A stretch of DNA of 19,233 bases from an uncultured Clostridia bacterium. Lineage in GTDB: Bacteria; Bacillota; Clostridia; Oscillospirales; Oscillospiraceae. Position numbers and translations under genes: made by a program. This document shows, piece by piece, positions 5,640-13,294 of the stretch. The stretch covers positions 1 to 19,233 of the forward strand of contig CALYTU010000014.1 of assembly GCA_945487445.1 (NCBI GenBank), written 5' to 3'. Position 1 is the stretch's first letter. Each line of letters begins with the position of its first letter. The notes under the pieces were generated by a model that was not told the DNA's origin, made no database searches, and saw nothing but the letters and a program-made list of their open reading frames with translations.

Positions 5640-6644
5640 ATGGAACCGAAAAAAGTCATGCTATCCGGCATCAAACCCAGCGGCGATCTGACTCTTGGCA
5701 GCTATCTTGGCGCAATCCGCAACTGGAAGGACCGGGCGGTTGAGTTTGACTGCTATTACTTCATGGCGGACCTGCATGCCATCACCGTGCGTCAGAACCC
5801 CGCCGATCTCCGTCGCCGGACCATGGAGCAGCTGGCGCAGTACATTGCCTGCGGCCTGGACCCGGAGCAGAACACCCTCTTCATCCAAAGTCACGTCCAC
5901 CAGCATGCGGAGCTGGGCTGGGTGCTCAACTGCTACGCCATGTTCGGCGAGCTCTCCCGAATGACACAGTTCAAGGACAAGAGCGCCAAGAATGCTGACA
6001 ACATCAACGGCGGCCTGTTCACCTATCCCGCCCTGATGGCCGCGGATATTCTCCTCTATCAGCCGGATTTCATCCCCGTGGGCGAGGATCAGAAGCAGCA
6101 TGTGGAGCTCACCCGTGATATCGCGGTCCGGTTCAACCACCTCTACGGTGATACCTTCAAACTTCCGGAGCCCTATATTCCCAAGGTTGGTGCGCGGATC
6201 ATGAGTCTTGCAAATCCCCAAGCCAAAATGTCCAAATCCGAGAATGACGATCCGGGCCGCGTAACGCTGATGGACCCCCCGGACGTAATCATGCGGCAGT
6301 TCAAACGGGCCATTACCGACTGCGACGCCTGCGTTCGCTATGACCCGGAAAACAAGAAGGGCATTTCCAACCTCATGACCATCTTCGCTGCCTGCACGGG
6401 AAAGACCTTCCCGGAAATCGAAAAGGCGTTCGATGGACGCGGCTACGGCGAATTCAAGACCGCCGTGGGCGAGGCCGTGACGGCAACCCTCACCCCGATT
6501 CGCGAGGAAGCGACGCGGCTCATGAAGGACAAGGCCTATTTGGAATCCGTCTGCAAGAACGGGGCGGAGAAAGCCGGTTACATCGCCAACAAGACCCTGC
6601 GCAAGGTCTACAAAAAAGTGGGCTTTGTGGCAAAGGTGAACTAA
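5640..6644 (+). CDS. trpS: Tryptophanyl-tRNA synthetase
   Basis: TrpRS charges tRNA-Trp with tryptophan using ATP. The 334-residue length is normal for the bacterial enzyme. Class I signatures are present: the HIGH-type motif in PSGDLTLGSYLGA (13-25, with Thr at the usual first His) and KMSKS at 196-200. The tryptophan-pocket region GGLFTYPALMAADILLY and the VGEDQKQHVELTRDIA segment (148-162) are also intact. The in-frame GTG at 5631 overlaps the ribosome site GAGGTG (5628-5633), so the ATG at 5640 is the start. The gene has its own promoter. The wecA gene starts 115 bp downstream without a convincing promoter or terminator in between, so some co-transcription is possible. Confidence 0.96.
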   Translation: MEPKKVMLSGIKPSGDLTLGSYLGAIRNWKDRAVEFDCYYFMADLHAITVRQNPADLRRRTMEQLAQYIACGLDPEQNTLFIQSHVHQHAELGWVLNCYAMFGELSRMTQFKDKSAKNADNINGGLFTYPALMAADILLYQPDFIPVGEDQKQHVELTRDIAVRFNHLYGDTFKLPEPYIPKVGARIMSLANPQAKMSKSENDDPGRVTLMDPPDVIMRQFKRAITDCDACVRYDPENKKGISNLMTIFAACTGKTFPEIEKAFDGRGYGEFKTAVGEAVTATLTPIREEATRLMKDKAYLESVCKNGAEKAGYIANKTLRKVYKKVGFVAKVN

Positions 6645-6759
6645 AATCAAGCAGGCAGGGGTTGGTGTCTGTTAGAAGCCGACAAGCTCCATGCCGGATG
6701 AAGGACGGAACCGGCGGAACAGAGTTCCGCTCCCCTTCCAGGACAGAAAAGAGACCATT

Positions 6760-7989
6760 ATGATATTAGATGTTAATTTCCTGTTTCGAGTCGGCGCAGC
6801 TCTGCTGGTGGCGGGGCTGCTCTCCCTGCTCACCACGCCGCTGGTCAAGCATCTGGCCATGAAGGTTGGCGCAATGGATATTCCGAAGGACAACCGAAGA
6901 ATGCACACCATCCCCATCCCCAGGATGGGCGGGCTTGCCATTTTCATTGGCTTTTTACTCTCCACGCTGGTCTTCTCCCGTCAGATCGACCAGGGCTTGA
7001 AGTCTATACTTTTGGGCGCCATCGTAATCGTGATCCTCGGCGTCTTTGATGATAAGTACACCCTGCCAGCCAGGCTGAAGCTGGTGATTCAGTTCGTGGC
7101 CGCGGCGATCGTGGTCTTCTACGGCGAGCTGCGGATTGACCGACTGACCAACCCATTCGGCTCCAGCCTCTACTCTTACTGGGACTTCGGCGTTCTATCT
7201 TACCCCATCACAATTCTCTGGATCATCGCCATCACTAACGCCGTCAACTTTATTGATGGTCTGGACGGACTGGCCTGCGGCGTCAGTTGCATCTCATCCG
7301 TCAATCTGCTGGTAATTGCACTGTTGGTCTCCGACGCGGAGGTATCCATCCTCATGGCTGCCCTGACCGGCGCCTGTCTGGGCTTCGTCCCCTATAACTT
7401 CAACCCTGCCAAGATCTTCATGGGTGACACGGGCTCTACGTTCTTGGGCTTCATGCTCGCCACTGTGTCGATTCAGGGGCTCTTCAAGGCGTATACGGCA
7501 ATTTCCTTCATTGTTCCCTTCCTGTTGCTGGGACTTCCGATCTTTGACATCTGCTTCGCTGTGATCCGCCGTTTGGCAACGGGACACAGCCCCATGGAGG
7601 CCGACCGCGGCCACTTCCACCATCGACTGATCGACATGGGCTTCAGCCAAAAGCAGTCCGTTGCCATCGCTTATGTGCTCACCGGCATCCTGGGTCTGGC
7701 GGCAGTGCTTCTGACCCTCTCCGGCGCGATGAAAGCCTTGCTTCTGCTGGGTGCTTTCCTCGTCGTTGGCGCCATCGGCATGCGGATCATCATGGGCGCA
7801 ACGCCCAGGTCTAATTTCTGGCACCACGTCAAGCACGGCGTGCCGCCCGTCACATCCAAGCCCGCGCCCGAACAGGAACCGGAAGCGCCAGTTGCCTGCC
7901 CGTCCGACGCGCCCGCGCAACCCACGGACGATCAGAGCACACAGACGGTCGACACCCCCCCCTCAAAACAGGAGGAATTCCATGAATAA
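6760..7989 (+). CDS. wecA: Undecaprenyl-phosphate GlcNAc-1-phosphate transferase (TagO/WecA)
   Basis: This membrane enzyme moves GlcNAc-1-phosphate from UDP-GlcNAc to undecaprenyl phosphate, the first step of teichoic acid linkage-unit and other wall polysaccharide synthesis. About ten or eleven hydrophobic segments are seen. Family motifs are intact: MGGLAIF (56-62), the Mg-binding DD at 97-98 followed by LPARLKL (102-108), NAVNFIDGLDG (160-170), MGDTGS (221-226) and GHFHHRL (284-290). After about residue 345 a soluble tail rich in Pro, Glu and Gln is added (to 409). The ATG at 6760 is chosen because the protein begins there with its first membrane helix; its ribosome site (AAAAGAGA) is weak. 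The end overlaps wecB by 8 nt. A run of eight C at 7955-7962 lies in the tail. Confidence 0.94.
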   Translation: MILDVNFLFRVGAALLVAGLLSLLTTPLVKHLAMKVGAMDIPKDNRRMHTIPIPRMGGLAIFIGFLLSTLVFSRQIDQGLKSILLGAIVIVILGVFDDKYTLPARLKLVIQFVAAAIVVFYGELRIDRLTNPFGSSLYSYWDFGVLSYPITILWIIAITNAVNFIDGLDGLACGVSCISSVNLLVIALLVSDAEVSILMAALTGACLGFVPYNFNPAKIFMGDTGSTFLGFMLATVSIQGLFKAYTAISFIVPFLLLGLPIFDICFAVIRRLATGHSPMEADRGHFHHRLIDMGFSQKQSVAIAYVLTGILGLAAVLLTLSGAMKALLLLGAFLVVGAIGMRIIMGATPRSNFWHHVKHGVPPVTSKPAPEQEPEAPVACPSDAPAQPTDDQSTQTVDTPPSKQEEFHE

Positions 7990-9136
7990 ACTCCGAATAC
8001 TCTCCGTCTTCGGCACACGACCCGAGGCCGTCAAAATGGCCCCGCTGGTCAAGCACCTGGCTGCTCTGCCAGAGTTTGAAAGTCTCTGCTGTCTCACCGG
8101 GCAGCATCGTGAAATGCTGGACTCTGTCATGGAGATTTTTCAGCTCAAGGCCGACTATGACCTCAACATCATGCAGGCGCGCCAAACCCTCTCATCCATC
8201 ACAAGCCGCACCCTGCTGGGCATGGATGAGGTCATCGAACAGGCAAGGCCGGACCTGATCCTGGTCCACGGGGACACCTCAACTACCTTTGCCGGGGCTT
8301 TGGCCTCCTTCTACCACAAGGTCCCCGTCGGCCACGTAGAAGCCGGTCTCCGCACCTGGGACAAATACGCTCCTTTCCCCGAGGAGATGAACCGGACCCT
8401 TGTGAGCAGCATCGCGGCACTCCACTTCTGCCCCACTGTCAACAACCTGCACAATCTGGAGCGCGAAGCCGTGTCCGGCTCCAAGCTGATTACGGGCAAT
8501 ACTGTGATCGACGCCATGAAAACCACCGTACGCCCGAGCTTCGTTTTCTCCGTTCCGGAGCTCAATGGGCTGGACTATTGCAACCGCCGTGTCATCACTG
8601 TCACCTGTCATCGCCGGGAGAACTACGGCGAGCCCATGCGGCAGATCATGGAAGCCATCCGGGATCTGGCGACGGCACACCCGGAAATTGAGGTGGTTTA
8701 TCCAGTCCATCTGAGCCCAGTGGTCCGGGAATGCGCCTTCGGCATCCTCAAGGATGTCCCCCGTGTTCATTTGATTGACCCCATTGACGTAGAAAATATG
8801 CACAACCTCATCGCACGCTGCTACTTCGTCATGACGGACTCCGGTGGTTTGCAGGAGGAAGCGCCCGCCCTGGGCAAGCCCGTTTTGGTGCTGCGCCGGG
8901 AGACCGAACGCCCGGAGGCTGTCGCTGCCGGGACAGTCAAGCTTGCAGGGGTGGAGAAGCACGACATTTTGAACCTGGCCGAAACGCTCCTGACTGAGAG
9001 ACGAGAATACGACACCATGGCCCACGCAGTTAACCCCTATGGCGACGGTCACGCTTGCGAGCGAATTGCCCAAGCCATTCTCTGGCACTTTGGCCGTATC
9101 GCTGACAAGCCTGCCGATTTCGGCACGGCAACATAG
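7982..9136 (+). CDS. wecB: UDP-N-acetylglucosamine 2-epimerase (MnaA/WecB)
   Basis: The non-hydrolysing epimerase interconverts UDP-GlcNAc and UDP-ManNAc; ManNAc is the second sugar of the teichoic acid linkage unit and of several surface glycans. The 384 residues match the family length. Motifs seen in order: FGTRPEAVKMAPL near the N-terminus, HGDTSTTFAGALAS, GHVEAGLRT, TCHRRENYG, and the UDP-binding TDSGGLQEEAPALGKP followed by ETERPEAV. A strong AGGAGG site at 7970-7975 precedes the ATG. The start overlaps the wecA stop (ATGAATAA), so translation is probably coupled. Only these two polysaccharide genes are here; later glycosyltransferases (such as TagA) are not in the window. Confidence 0.95.
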   Translation: MNKLRILSVFGTRPEAVKMAPLVKHLAALPEFESLCCLTGQHREMLDSVMEIFQLKADYDLNIMQARQTLSSITSRTLLGMDEVIEQARPDLILVHGDTSTTFAGALASFYHKVPVGHVEAGLRTWDKYAPFPEEMNRTLVSSIAALHFCPTVNNLHNLEREAVSGSKLITGNTVIDAMKTTVRPSFVFSVPELNGLDYCNRRVITVTCHRRENYGEPMRQIMEAIRDLATAHPEIEVVYPVHLSPVVRECAFGILKDVPRVHLIDPIDVENMHNLIARCYFVMTDSGGLQEEAPALGKPVLVLRRETERPEAVAAGTVKLAGVEKHDILNLAETLLTERREYDTMAHAVNPYGDGHACERIAQAILWHFGRIADKPADFGTAT

Positions 9137-9323
9137 TTCTGTCCCTGGTGCGAATTCCCAGCAATGCCCGGTTGATTAGGCTGAGTGTCAAGAAACGCCG
9201 GCGAATCCTCTCTCAATTCCTTTTCCAAGCGTAAATATCGCAAGCCTGGCAAGCACGACAACGATCTATGGCACAAATCTGACCGTAATAATACGAAACT
9301 GTTCTATTGAATCATCACATCAA
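9137..9323. other. Gap after wecB with no recognisable gene
   Basis: This stretch between wecB and the terminator hairpin holds no gene I can support, no promoter of good quality and no repeat. A short open run near 9165-9230 encodes a basic peptide (KKRRRILSQF) but has no start signal. Confidence 0.4.
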
Positions 9324-9353
9324 ACAGCACCCGCCGTCATCGGCGGGTGCTGT
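9324..9353. terminator. Convergent-gene terminator hairpin
   Basis: A perfect 13-bp GC-rich stem (9324-9336 with 9341-9353) with a TCAT loop lies between wecB (plus) and the proline-rich gene (minus), which ends 3 bp away. T runs are poor on both sides (TTTG on the minus strand), so it may act as a weak bidirectional terminator or as a 3' end stabiliser. Confidence 0.65.
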
Positions 9354-9355
9354 CA

Positions 9356-10042
9356 TTACAGCAGCAAATAGAGCGCGGCCGCGATCATCAGCTCAAGCTT
9401 TTCGGCCCCATCCTGCTTCATAGAAAGCAAAAGCACCGCCAGAACCAGGAGATCCTCCGTCTCCAGACCACGGGGCAGGAAGCGGCCAATCAGTCCCTCC
9501 GGGCCGAATATGCCGCCAAAGCCGGGCGGCATGCCCATTGGCCGACCCATGAATGGACTGGGTGCGGGATGCGGCGGCGGAAACGGTCCGTTCTGGGTGC
9601 CGTGGGGACGCTGATTGGGCGGTGGAAACGGTCCGTTTTGGGAAACGTTCGGGCGCTGATTGGGCGGCGGAAACGGTCCGTTCTGGGGGACGTTCGGGCG
9701 CTGATTGGGCGTCGGAAACGGTCTGTTCTGGAGAACGTTCGGACGCTGATTGGGCGTCGGAAACGGTCTGTTCTGGAGAACGTTCGGACGCTGATTAGGC
9801 GGCGGAAACGGTCCGTTCTGGGGAACGTACGGGCGCTGATTGGGCACCCTCGGCGGCGGCCCCGGGCCGCCGGGGAACTGGGGCGGTCTACTTGAGGACG
9901 ACGCCTCAGAAAACTCCGGATTTGCCTCGCTGCCGGACTGAGACGGCAGGGGCGCAGACGGGTCATTGGGCTGATGCGGCCCGTCCGGAACCCACTGGCG
10001 GTCAAAACCGCCGCTTTCGTTCGGCGTATAACGGCTATACAT
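9356..10042 (-). CDS. Proline-rich repeat protein with hydrophobic C-terminus
   Basis: I do not recognise a named family. The 228-residue protein has a polar, disordered-looking N-terminus (1-65), six 15-residue repeats of the type NQRPNVxQNGPFPPP (68-157), a Gly/Met/Pro-rich stretch, and a C-terminal region (193-228) of two hydrophobic runs, LLVLAVLLL and MIAAALYLLL, separated by charged residues. These runs are short for membrane helices and may pack amphipathically. There is no signal peptide. A GAGGAG ribosome site precedes the ATG. The start overlaps the stop of the preceding gene by 8 nt (ATGTATAG), so the three genes 10665 to 9356 are translationally coupled. Such trios with Tyr-Pro N-termini and Leu-rich C-termini seem familiar from Oscillospirales genomes, without a known role. 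Confidence 0.75.
   Translation of the reverse strand: MYSRYTPNESGGFDRQWVPDGPHQPNDPSAPLPSQSGSEANPEFSEASSSSRPPQFPGGPGPPPRVPNQRPYVPQNGPFPPPNQRPNVLQNRPFPTPNQRPNVLQNRPFPTPNQRPNVPQNGPFPPPNQRPNVSQNGPFPPPNQRPHGTQNGPFPPPHPAPSPFMGRPMGMPPGFGGIFGPEGLIGRFLPRGLETEDLLVLAVLLLSMKQDGAEKLELMIAAALYLLL
9572..9841 (-). repeat. 45-bp minisatellite, six units, in frame
   Basis: Six tandem 45-bp units code for the six 15-residue Pro/Asn/Gln repeats. Units 9711-9755 and 9756-9800 differ at one base only, which points to recent duplication; the others differ at a few positions. The 45-bp period keeps the frame, so gain or loss of units changes protein length without breaking it. Confidence 0.9.
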
Positions 10043-10418
10043 GCCCGTCTCCTCGGTTTTTCAGAAACAGCCCCGCCAGACGGGAGAGCTTCGCCGCCCG
10101 GAGTGCCCGATCCACACGGTGCTGTCCGTCTGGGGAAAGCGTGGGGCGCAGGGCGTTGAGGACCCTGTCCTCGCTCCCGCTCATTGCGGCCAGTTGGCCC
10201 ATCAGCCTGCCCAGGTCCAGCCCCATTCCTCCCCCGTCATTTTGAGGCTTCCACGCCGGGGATTCCGTCTGTCGATCGGCTGCGGAACCGCTTTCTCCCC
10301 CGGTCTGGGGAGGAACGTCGGGCGGCTTCAGGCCCAGAGACTCCGCCAGGGAGGCCACGCGAGCCATTTGCTCCGGGTCGGAGAGGATGCTCTGCAAGGT
10401 GCTCTGCAGATCCTCCAT
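10035..10418 (-). CDS. Uncharacterised 127-residue protein
   Basis: No named family is recognised. The N-terminus is helical (LQSILSDPEQMARVASLAESLG), followed by a Pro/Gly/Ser-rich linker (about 30-65) and a second helical part ending in basic, amphipathic helices (VDRALRAAKLSRLAGLFLK, about 102-120). The start lies 1 bp after the stop of the 81-residue gene (TGACATG), and its stop overlaps the next start, so it is the middle gene of a tight three-gene unit. GGAGGAG lies about 10 nt before the ATG, inside the upstream gene. The layout of two helical ends joined by a flexible linker, next to a repeat protein, suggests a structural or assembly role; that is only an inference. Confidence 0.75.
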   Translation of the reverse strand: MEDLQSTLQSILSDPEQMARVASLAESLGLKPPDVPPQTGGESGSAADRQTESPAWKPQNDGGGMGLDLGRLMGQLAAMSGSEDRVLNALRPTLSPDGQHRVDRALRAAKLSRLAGLFLKNRGDGHV

Positions 10419-10419
10419 G

Positions 10420-10665
10420 TCACAGCCGCTCCTCCAGCTGATTCGTCAGCTTTTCCGCCTCCGTTCCCTCCAGAAGCGGGGAAAGCGCCGCTTTGAACTG
10501 CTCCACATTCCCCTTCTTCATAGCCTGGACTGCCGCCTGCAGGCCAGCTCCGCCGTCCGCCTGAAGGACCCGAAGCAGCGCCTGCCCCTCCGGGCTGGAG
10601 AGAAGACGACGTACTGCCTCGGGATCTGGCGCAGAATTAGATTTTTTTTGTGACGCTCCAACCAT
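10420..10665 (-). CDS. Uncharacterised 81-residue helical protein
   Basis: No named family is recognised. The protein is almost entirely helical: PEAVRRLLSSPEGQALLRVL (about 15-34), a Gly-rich turn (ADGGAG), then further amphipathic helices ending EKLTNQLEERL. A run of eight A (10642-10649 read on the minus strand) falls at codons 6-8 and could slip. The ATG at 10665 is chosen because AGGAGG lies 7 nt upstream; the same frame stays open far upstream across the phosphoesterase gene, but that part is an antisense shadow. It is the first gene of the three-gene unit. Its start region lies within the promoter of the divergent phosphoesterase gene, so the two transcripts may interfere. Confidence 0.75.
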   Translation of the reverse strand: MVGASQKKSNSAPDPEAVRRLLSSPEGQALLRVLQADGGAGLQAAVQAMKKGNVEQFKAALSPLLEGTEAEKLTNQLEERL

Positions 10666-10669
10666 TTCC

Positions 10670-10698
10670 TTGCCTCCTGAGAAATAATCTGATATAAT
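10670..10698 (+). promoter_or_regulatory. Promoter of the phosphoesterase gene
   Basis: TTGCCT (10670-10675), a 17-bp spacer and TATAAT (10693-10698), with TGA just before the -10 box (extended -10). It overlaps the ribosome site of the divergent 81-residue gene, a compact divergent arrangement. A minus-strand promoter is less clear; TATTAT-like boxes lie near 10690-10705. Confidence 0.75.
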
Positions 10699-10731
10699 AG
10701 AATATGCAAACGGAAAGGAAATGGTGCAGCA

Positions 10732-11217
10732 ATGAAGATCATTGTTTTTTCTGATTCTCACCGGGAGCTGGACGGGATGCGCCAGGTGATTGACCGCGAA
10801 AAGCCAAACTATGTCTTTCACCTGGGAGATCACGACAGCGACGCCGAACAGATCAGTCAGGCCTACCCTGCCCTGCCCGTAGCAATGGTCCGGGGCAACT
10901 GTGACGGCTGGAGCGACACACCCACGACCCTGAGCTTTATCCTGGGCAGCCTGCGTTTCTTCCTCTGCCACGGCCACACCTACGGCGTCAAGGGCGGCTG
11001 TCTGCGGGTGGTGTATGCCGCCCGGGAGCAAAACGCCGACGTGCTTCTCTTCGGCCACACCCATGAGGCCTATTACGAATGTATGGACAGTGTCCAGGGC
11101 GGGAAGCTCCACATTCTGAACCCCGGCTCCTGCGGCTGCGGCTATCGCCCCAGCTATGGCAGAATTATCCTGGAAGATGGCCGGATCACGGAAATGGGCT
11201 GTCATTCCATTTCATGA
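10732..11217 (+). CDS. YfcE/MJ0936-type metallophosphoesterase
   Basis: This 161-residue protein is a small single-domain calcineurin-like phosphoesterase, a group that hydrolyses phosphodiester bonds with two metal ions; the natural substrate is usually unknown. All metal ligands can be placed: DSH (Asp8, His10), GD (Asp33), GNCD (Asn56), His80 in CHGH, and GHTH (His109, His111). The length is normal for the YfcE/YsnB group. The ATG lies after AAAGGAA, at a somewhat long spacing of about 10-12 nt. It has its own promoter. The coaX gene follows 39 bp later with its own ribosome site, so the two are probably transcribed together, although no common pathway is evident. Confidence 0.9.
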   Translation: MKIIVFSDSHRELDGMRQVIDREKPNYVFHLGDHDSDAEQISQAYPALPVAMVRGNCDGWSDTPTTLSFILGSLRFFLCHGHTYGVKGGCLRVVYAAREQNADVLLFGHTHEAYYECMDSVQGGKLHILNPGSCGCGYRPSYGRIILEDGRITEMGCHSIS

Positions 11218-11256
11218 ATCGCGCAAAGCACTATTACATAAAATGAGGGATACAAC

Positions 11257-12027
11257 ATGATCATCGCCATAGACATCGGCAACAGCAATATTGTTCTAGG
11301 CTGTCTGGAAAACGGCAGCATCTGCTTCGAGGCCCGGATGGCCACTGACCGGATCAAGACCGCGGATCAATACTGCGCTGAGCTGAAGACCATGCTCGGC
11401 CTGTTTGACGTTGACCCCGCAAACGTGGAGGGCAGCATCGTCTCCTCCGTGGTGCCGCTGGTGCAGCAGGTCATCGTCCAAGCTCTGGAGCGACTGACAG
11501 GCAAGCCCTGCCTGACCGTTGGCCCCGGCCTCAAAACCGGTCTGAACATCAAGATTGACAATCCGGCTCAGGCAGGCAGCGACCTGATCGTGGGCGCCGT
11601 GGCAGCCATTGACGCCTATGGCGCGCCGCTTTGCGTCATCGACCTGGGGACGGCCACCACCATCTCAGTCATTGACCGGGATAAGGTATTCCGGGGCGGC
11701 TCCATTGCCCCGGGCGTCATGCTCTCGCTCAACGCCCTTTCCAGCGGCACGGCCCAGCTTCCCGCTATCAGCCTGGAACAGCCCAGAAAGGTCGTCGGCA
11801 CCAACACGGTTGACTCCATGCGCAGCGGCCTGCTGCTGGGCTCGGCCGCCATGCTCGACGGCATGCTCGAGCGGATTGAGGACGAGCTGGGCTATTCCAC
11901 GCGGGTGATCGCCACCGGCGGCCTCGCGAAGTTCATCGTCCCACTTTGCAAACGAAAAATGGAAATTGACGATCATCTCCTGCTGCGCGGCCTGGATCTG
12001 CTTTACAGAAGAAATATAAGGCCCTAA
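11257..12027 (+). CDS. coaX: Type III pantothenate kinase
   Basis: CoaX phosphorylates pantothenate in the first step of coenzyme A synthesis; the type III enzyme is insensitive to CoA feedback and needs a monovalent cation. The 256 residues match the family. ASKHA-fold signatures are present: DIGNSN at 6-11 (phosphate loop), GSDLIVGAVAA at 107-117 with catalytic Asp109 (the usual Arg after it is Leu here), DLGTATT at 129-135, and GGSIAPGV. TGGLAKFI near the C-terminus is the adenosine-side motif. A GAGGG ribosome site lies upstream. The stop overlaps by 3 nt the stop of the convergent small membrane-protein gene at 12024. Confidence 0.95.
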   Translation: MIIAIDIGNSNIVLGCLENGSICFEARMATDRIKTADQYCAELKTMLGLFDVDPANVEGSIVSSVVPLVQQVIVQALERLTGKPCLTVGPGLKTGLNIKIDNPAQAGSDLIVGAVAAIDAYGAPLCVIDLGTATTISVIDRDKVFRGGSIAPGVMLSLNALSSGTAQLPAISLEQPRKVVGTNTVDSMRSGLLLGSAAMLDGMLERIEDELGYSTRVIATGGLAKFIVPLCKRKMEIDDHLLLRGLDLLYRRNIRP

Positions 12028-12200
12028 GCGACACACAGCACCATCACGGCGCAAAGGATGAAGCAGACACCAAGGCCGATGGTAGTCACCCCCTCCAGAA
12101 CAGTGTTTAAAATCATCTTTCTGCGGCGGATACGCCTTCTGGCTGTTCGAGAACAGGCCGCCGGTAATGCCTTTCTTCTGACCGTCATGGTGTTTGTCAT
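12024..12200 (-). CDS. Small single-span membrane protein, 58 residues
   Basis: The protein has a strongly basic N-terminal half (RTARRRIRRRKM, 18-29) and one hydrophobic segment (about 34-58) that runs to the C-terminus, so it should sit in the membrane with its basic end inside. No family is recognised. The ATG at 12200 is supported by GGAGG 8 nt upstream and by an extended -10 box (TGG TAGAAT, 12244-12236). An upstream in-frame ATG at 12245 overlaps that promoter and is rejected. The gene converges on coaX and their stop codons overlap. Functions such as a stress or division microprotein are possible but unsupported. Confidence 0.6.
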   Translation of the reverse strand: MTNTMTVRRKALPAACSRTARRRIRRRKMILNTVLEGVTTIGLGVCFILCAVMVLCVA

Positions 12201-12235
12201 GGAATTATCCTCCGTTCTGTTTTGTTTTCGATTGG

Positions 12236-12244
12236 ATTCTACCA
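12236..12244 (-). promoter_or_regulatory. Extended -10 promoter of the small membrane protein
   Basis: TGGTAGAAT on the minus strand (12244-12236) is an extended -10 element about 36 bp upstream of the ATG at 12200. No -35 box of quality is seen, as is common for extended -10 promoters. Confidence 0.45.
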
Positions 12245-12282
12245 TTTTATCGGTCCTATATACGGGACAGAAAGGAGTTTTT

Positions 12283-13203
12283 ATGAAGGATTTTTATTTT
12301 CCTGCGCGAAAGGACGCCCGCATCCATTGCTGTCAGTGGATCCCCGAAGGCAGGCCCCGAGGCGTTATACAGATCGTTCACGGCATCGCCGAATATGCCG
12401 CCCGATACGACGCGCTGGCTAAGGTTTTCACGGAATACGGCTATGTGGTCGTCGCGGAGGACCACATGGGCCACGGAAAATCCATCTCTATTCAGATCCC
12501 AAAGGGCTGCTTTGCCGACGGTTGGATGGCCGCCGTCTCCGATACCTACCGGCTGACGCAGCTCACGAAGGAGGAGTACCCCGATCTGCCCTGTGTTTTC
12601 TACGGTCACAGCATGGGCTCCTTTATGACCCGCACTCTGCTCTACACCTATCCCAACGCGGACATCAAAGCTGCCGTCATCAGCGGCACCGGTTGGATAC
12701 CAAAGCCCGTCCTCATGACCGGCCGGGCCGTCTGCACCGCCGAAGGCCGACGCAAGGGCATGAACAATACCTCCCCCATGATCAACAAGCTGATGTTCGG
12801 CTCCTATAACAAGGGCCTGGAGAACCCACGCACCCCTGTGGATTGGCTATCCAGAGACGATGCCGAGGTGGACAAGTACATTGCCGATCCTCTTCTGGGC
12901 TTCGACGCCTCCATCGGTCTTGCAAAGGAGATGCTGGGCGGTATGCTGATGAACGAGGACAGTAAAAACCTCGTCAGGATGCCCAAGAACCTTTCGGTTC
13001 TTTTTGTCAGCGGAGACAGGGACCCTGTAGGCGGTAACGGCAAAGGTGTCCGGCAGACCTATGAAGCCTTCCGCGCCGCCGGACTGGGAGATGTGCGCAT
13101 CAAGCTCTATCCGGGCGCGCGCCATGAGATGCACAATGAGCTGAACCGCAAAGAGCTTTACGCCGACGTACTTGCCTTCCTGGACGATGTTCTGGGGAAG
13201 TAA
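12283..13203 (+). CDS. Alpha/beta hydrolase, monoacylglycerol lipase/lysophospholipase type
   Basis: The 306-residue protein belongs to the serine hydrolases of the alpha/beta fold, subgroup with monoglyceride lipases and PldB-like lysophospholipases. The catalytic triad is visible: nucleophile Ser110 in GHSMG (108-112), Asp245 or Asp247 in SGDRDPVG, and His281 in GARHEMHNE. The oxyanion region is HGIAEYAARYD (33-43). No signal peptide is present, so it acts in the cytoplasm on lipid esters or small esters; the true substrate cannot be read from sequence. AAAGGAG lies 5 nt before the ATG. A TATATA box near 12258 may be the -10 element. The small gene at 13295 follows after 91 bp. Confidence 0.9.
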   Translation: MKDFYFPARKDARIHCCQWIPEGRPRGVIQIVHGIAEYAARYDALAKVFTEYGYVVVAEDHMGHGKSISIQIPKGCFADGWMAAVSDTYRLTQLTKEEYPDLPCVFYGHSMGSFMTRTLLYTYPNADIKAAVISGTGWIPKPVLMTGRAVCTAEGRRKGMNNTSPMINKLMFGSYNKGLENPRTPVDWLSRDDAEVDKYIADPLLGFDASIGLAKEMLGGMLMNEDSKNLVRMPKNLSVLFVSGDRDPVGGNGKGVRQTYEAFRAAGLGDVRIKLYPGARHEMHNELNRKELYADVLAFLDDVLGK

Positions 13204-13294
13204 ATAAGGAATATTTCAAGTAATATTGTCCCGTTTTTGGTACTGATATTGTTGTATCATTGTCTCAGACAACAAAACGAAGGGATCTGAGCTT

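Noticed and set aside
5661..6650. 329-residue open frame antisense to trpS
   Set aside because: Opposite strand of an intact, motif-complete trpS; no ribosome site, and the stretch is explained by GC-rich codon use.
9137..9323. Possible transposase or integrase remnant after wecB
   Set aside because: A short basic peptide can be read, but no recognisable motif, inverted ends or target duplication is present.
9572..9841. CRISPR-like tandem repeats
   Set aside because: The units are contiguous, with no spacers, in-frame and coding; no cas genes are present.
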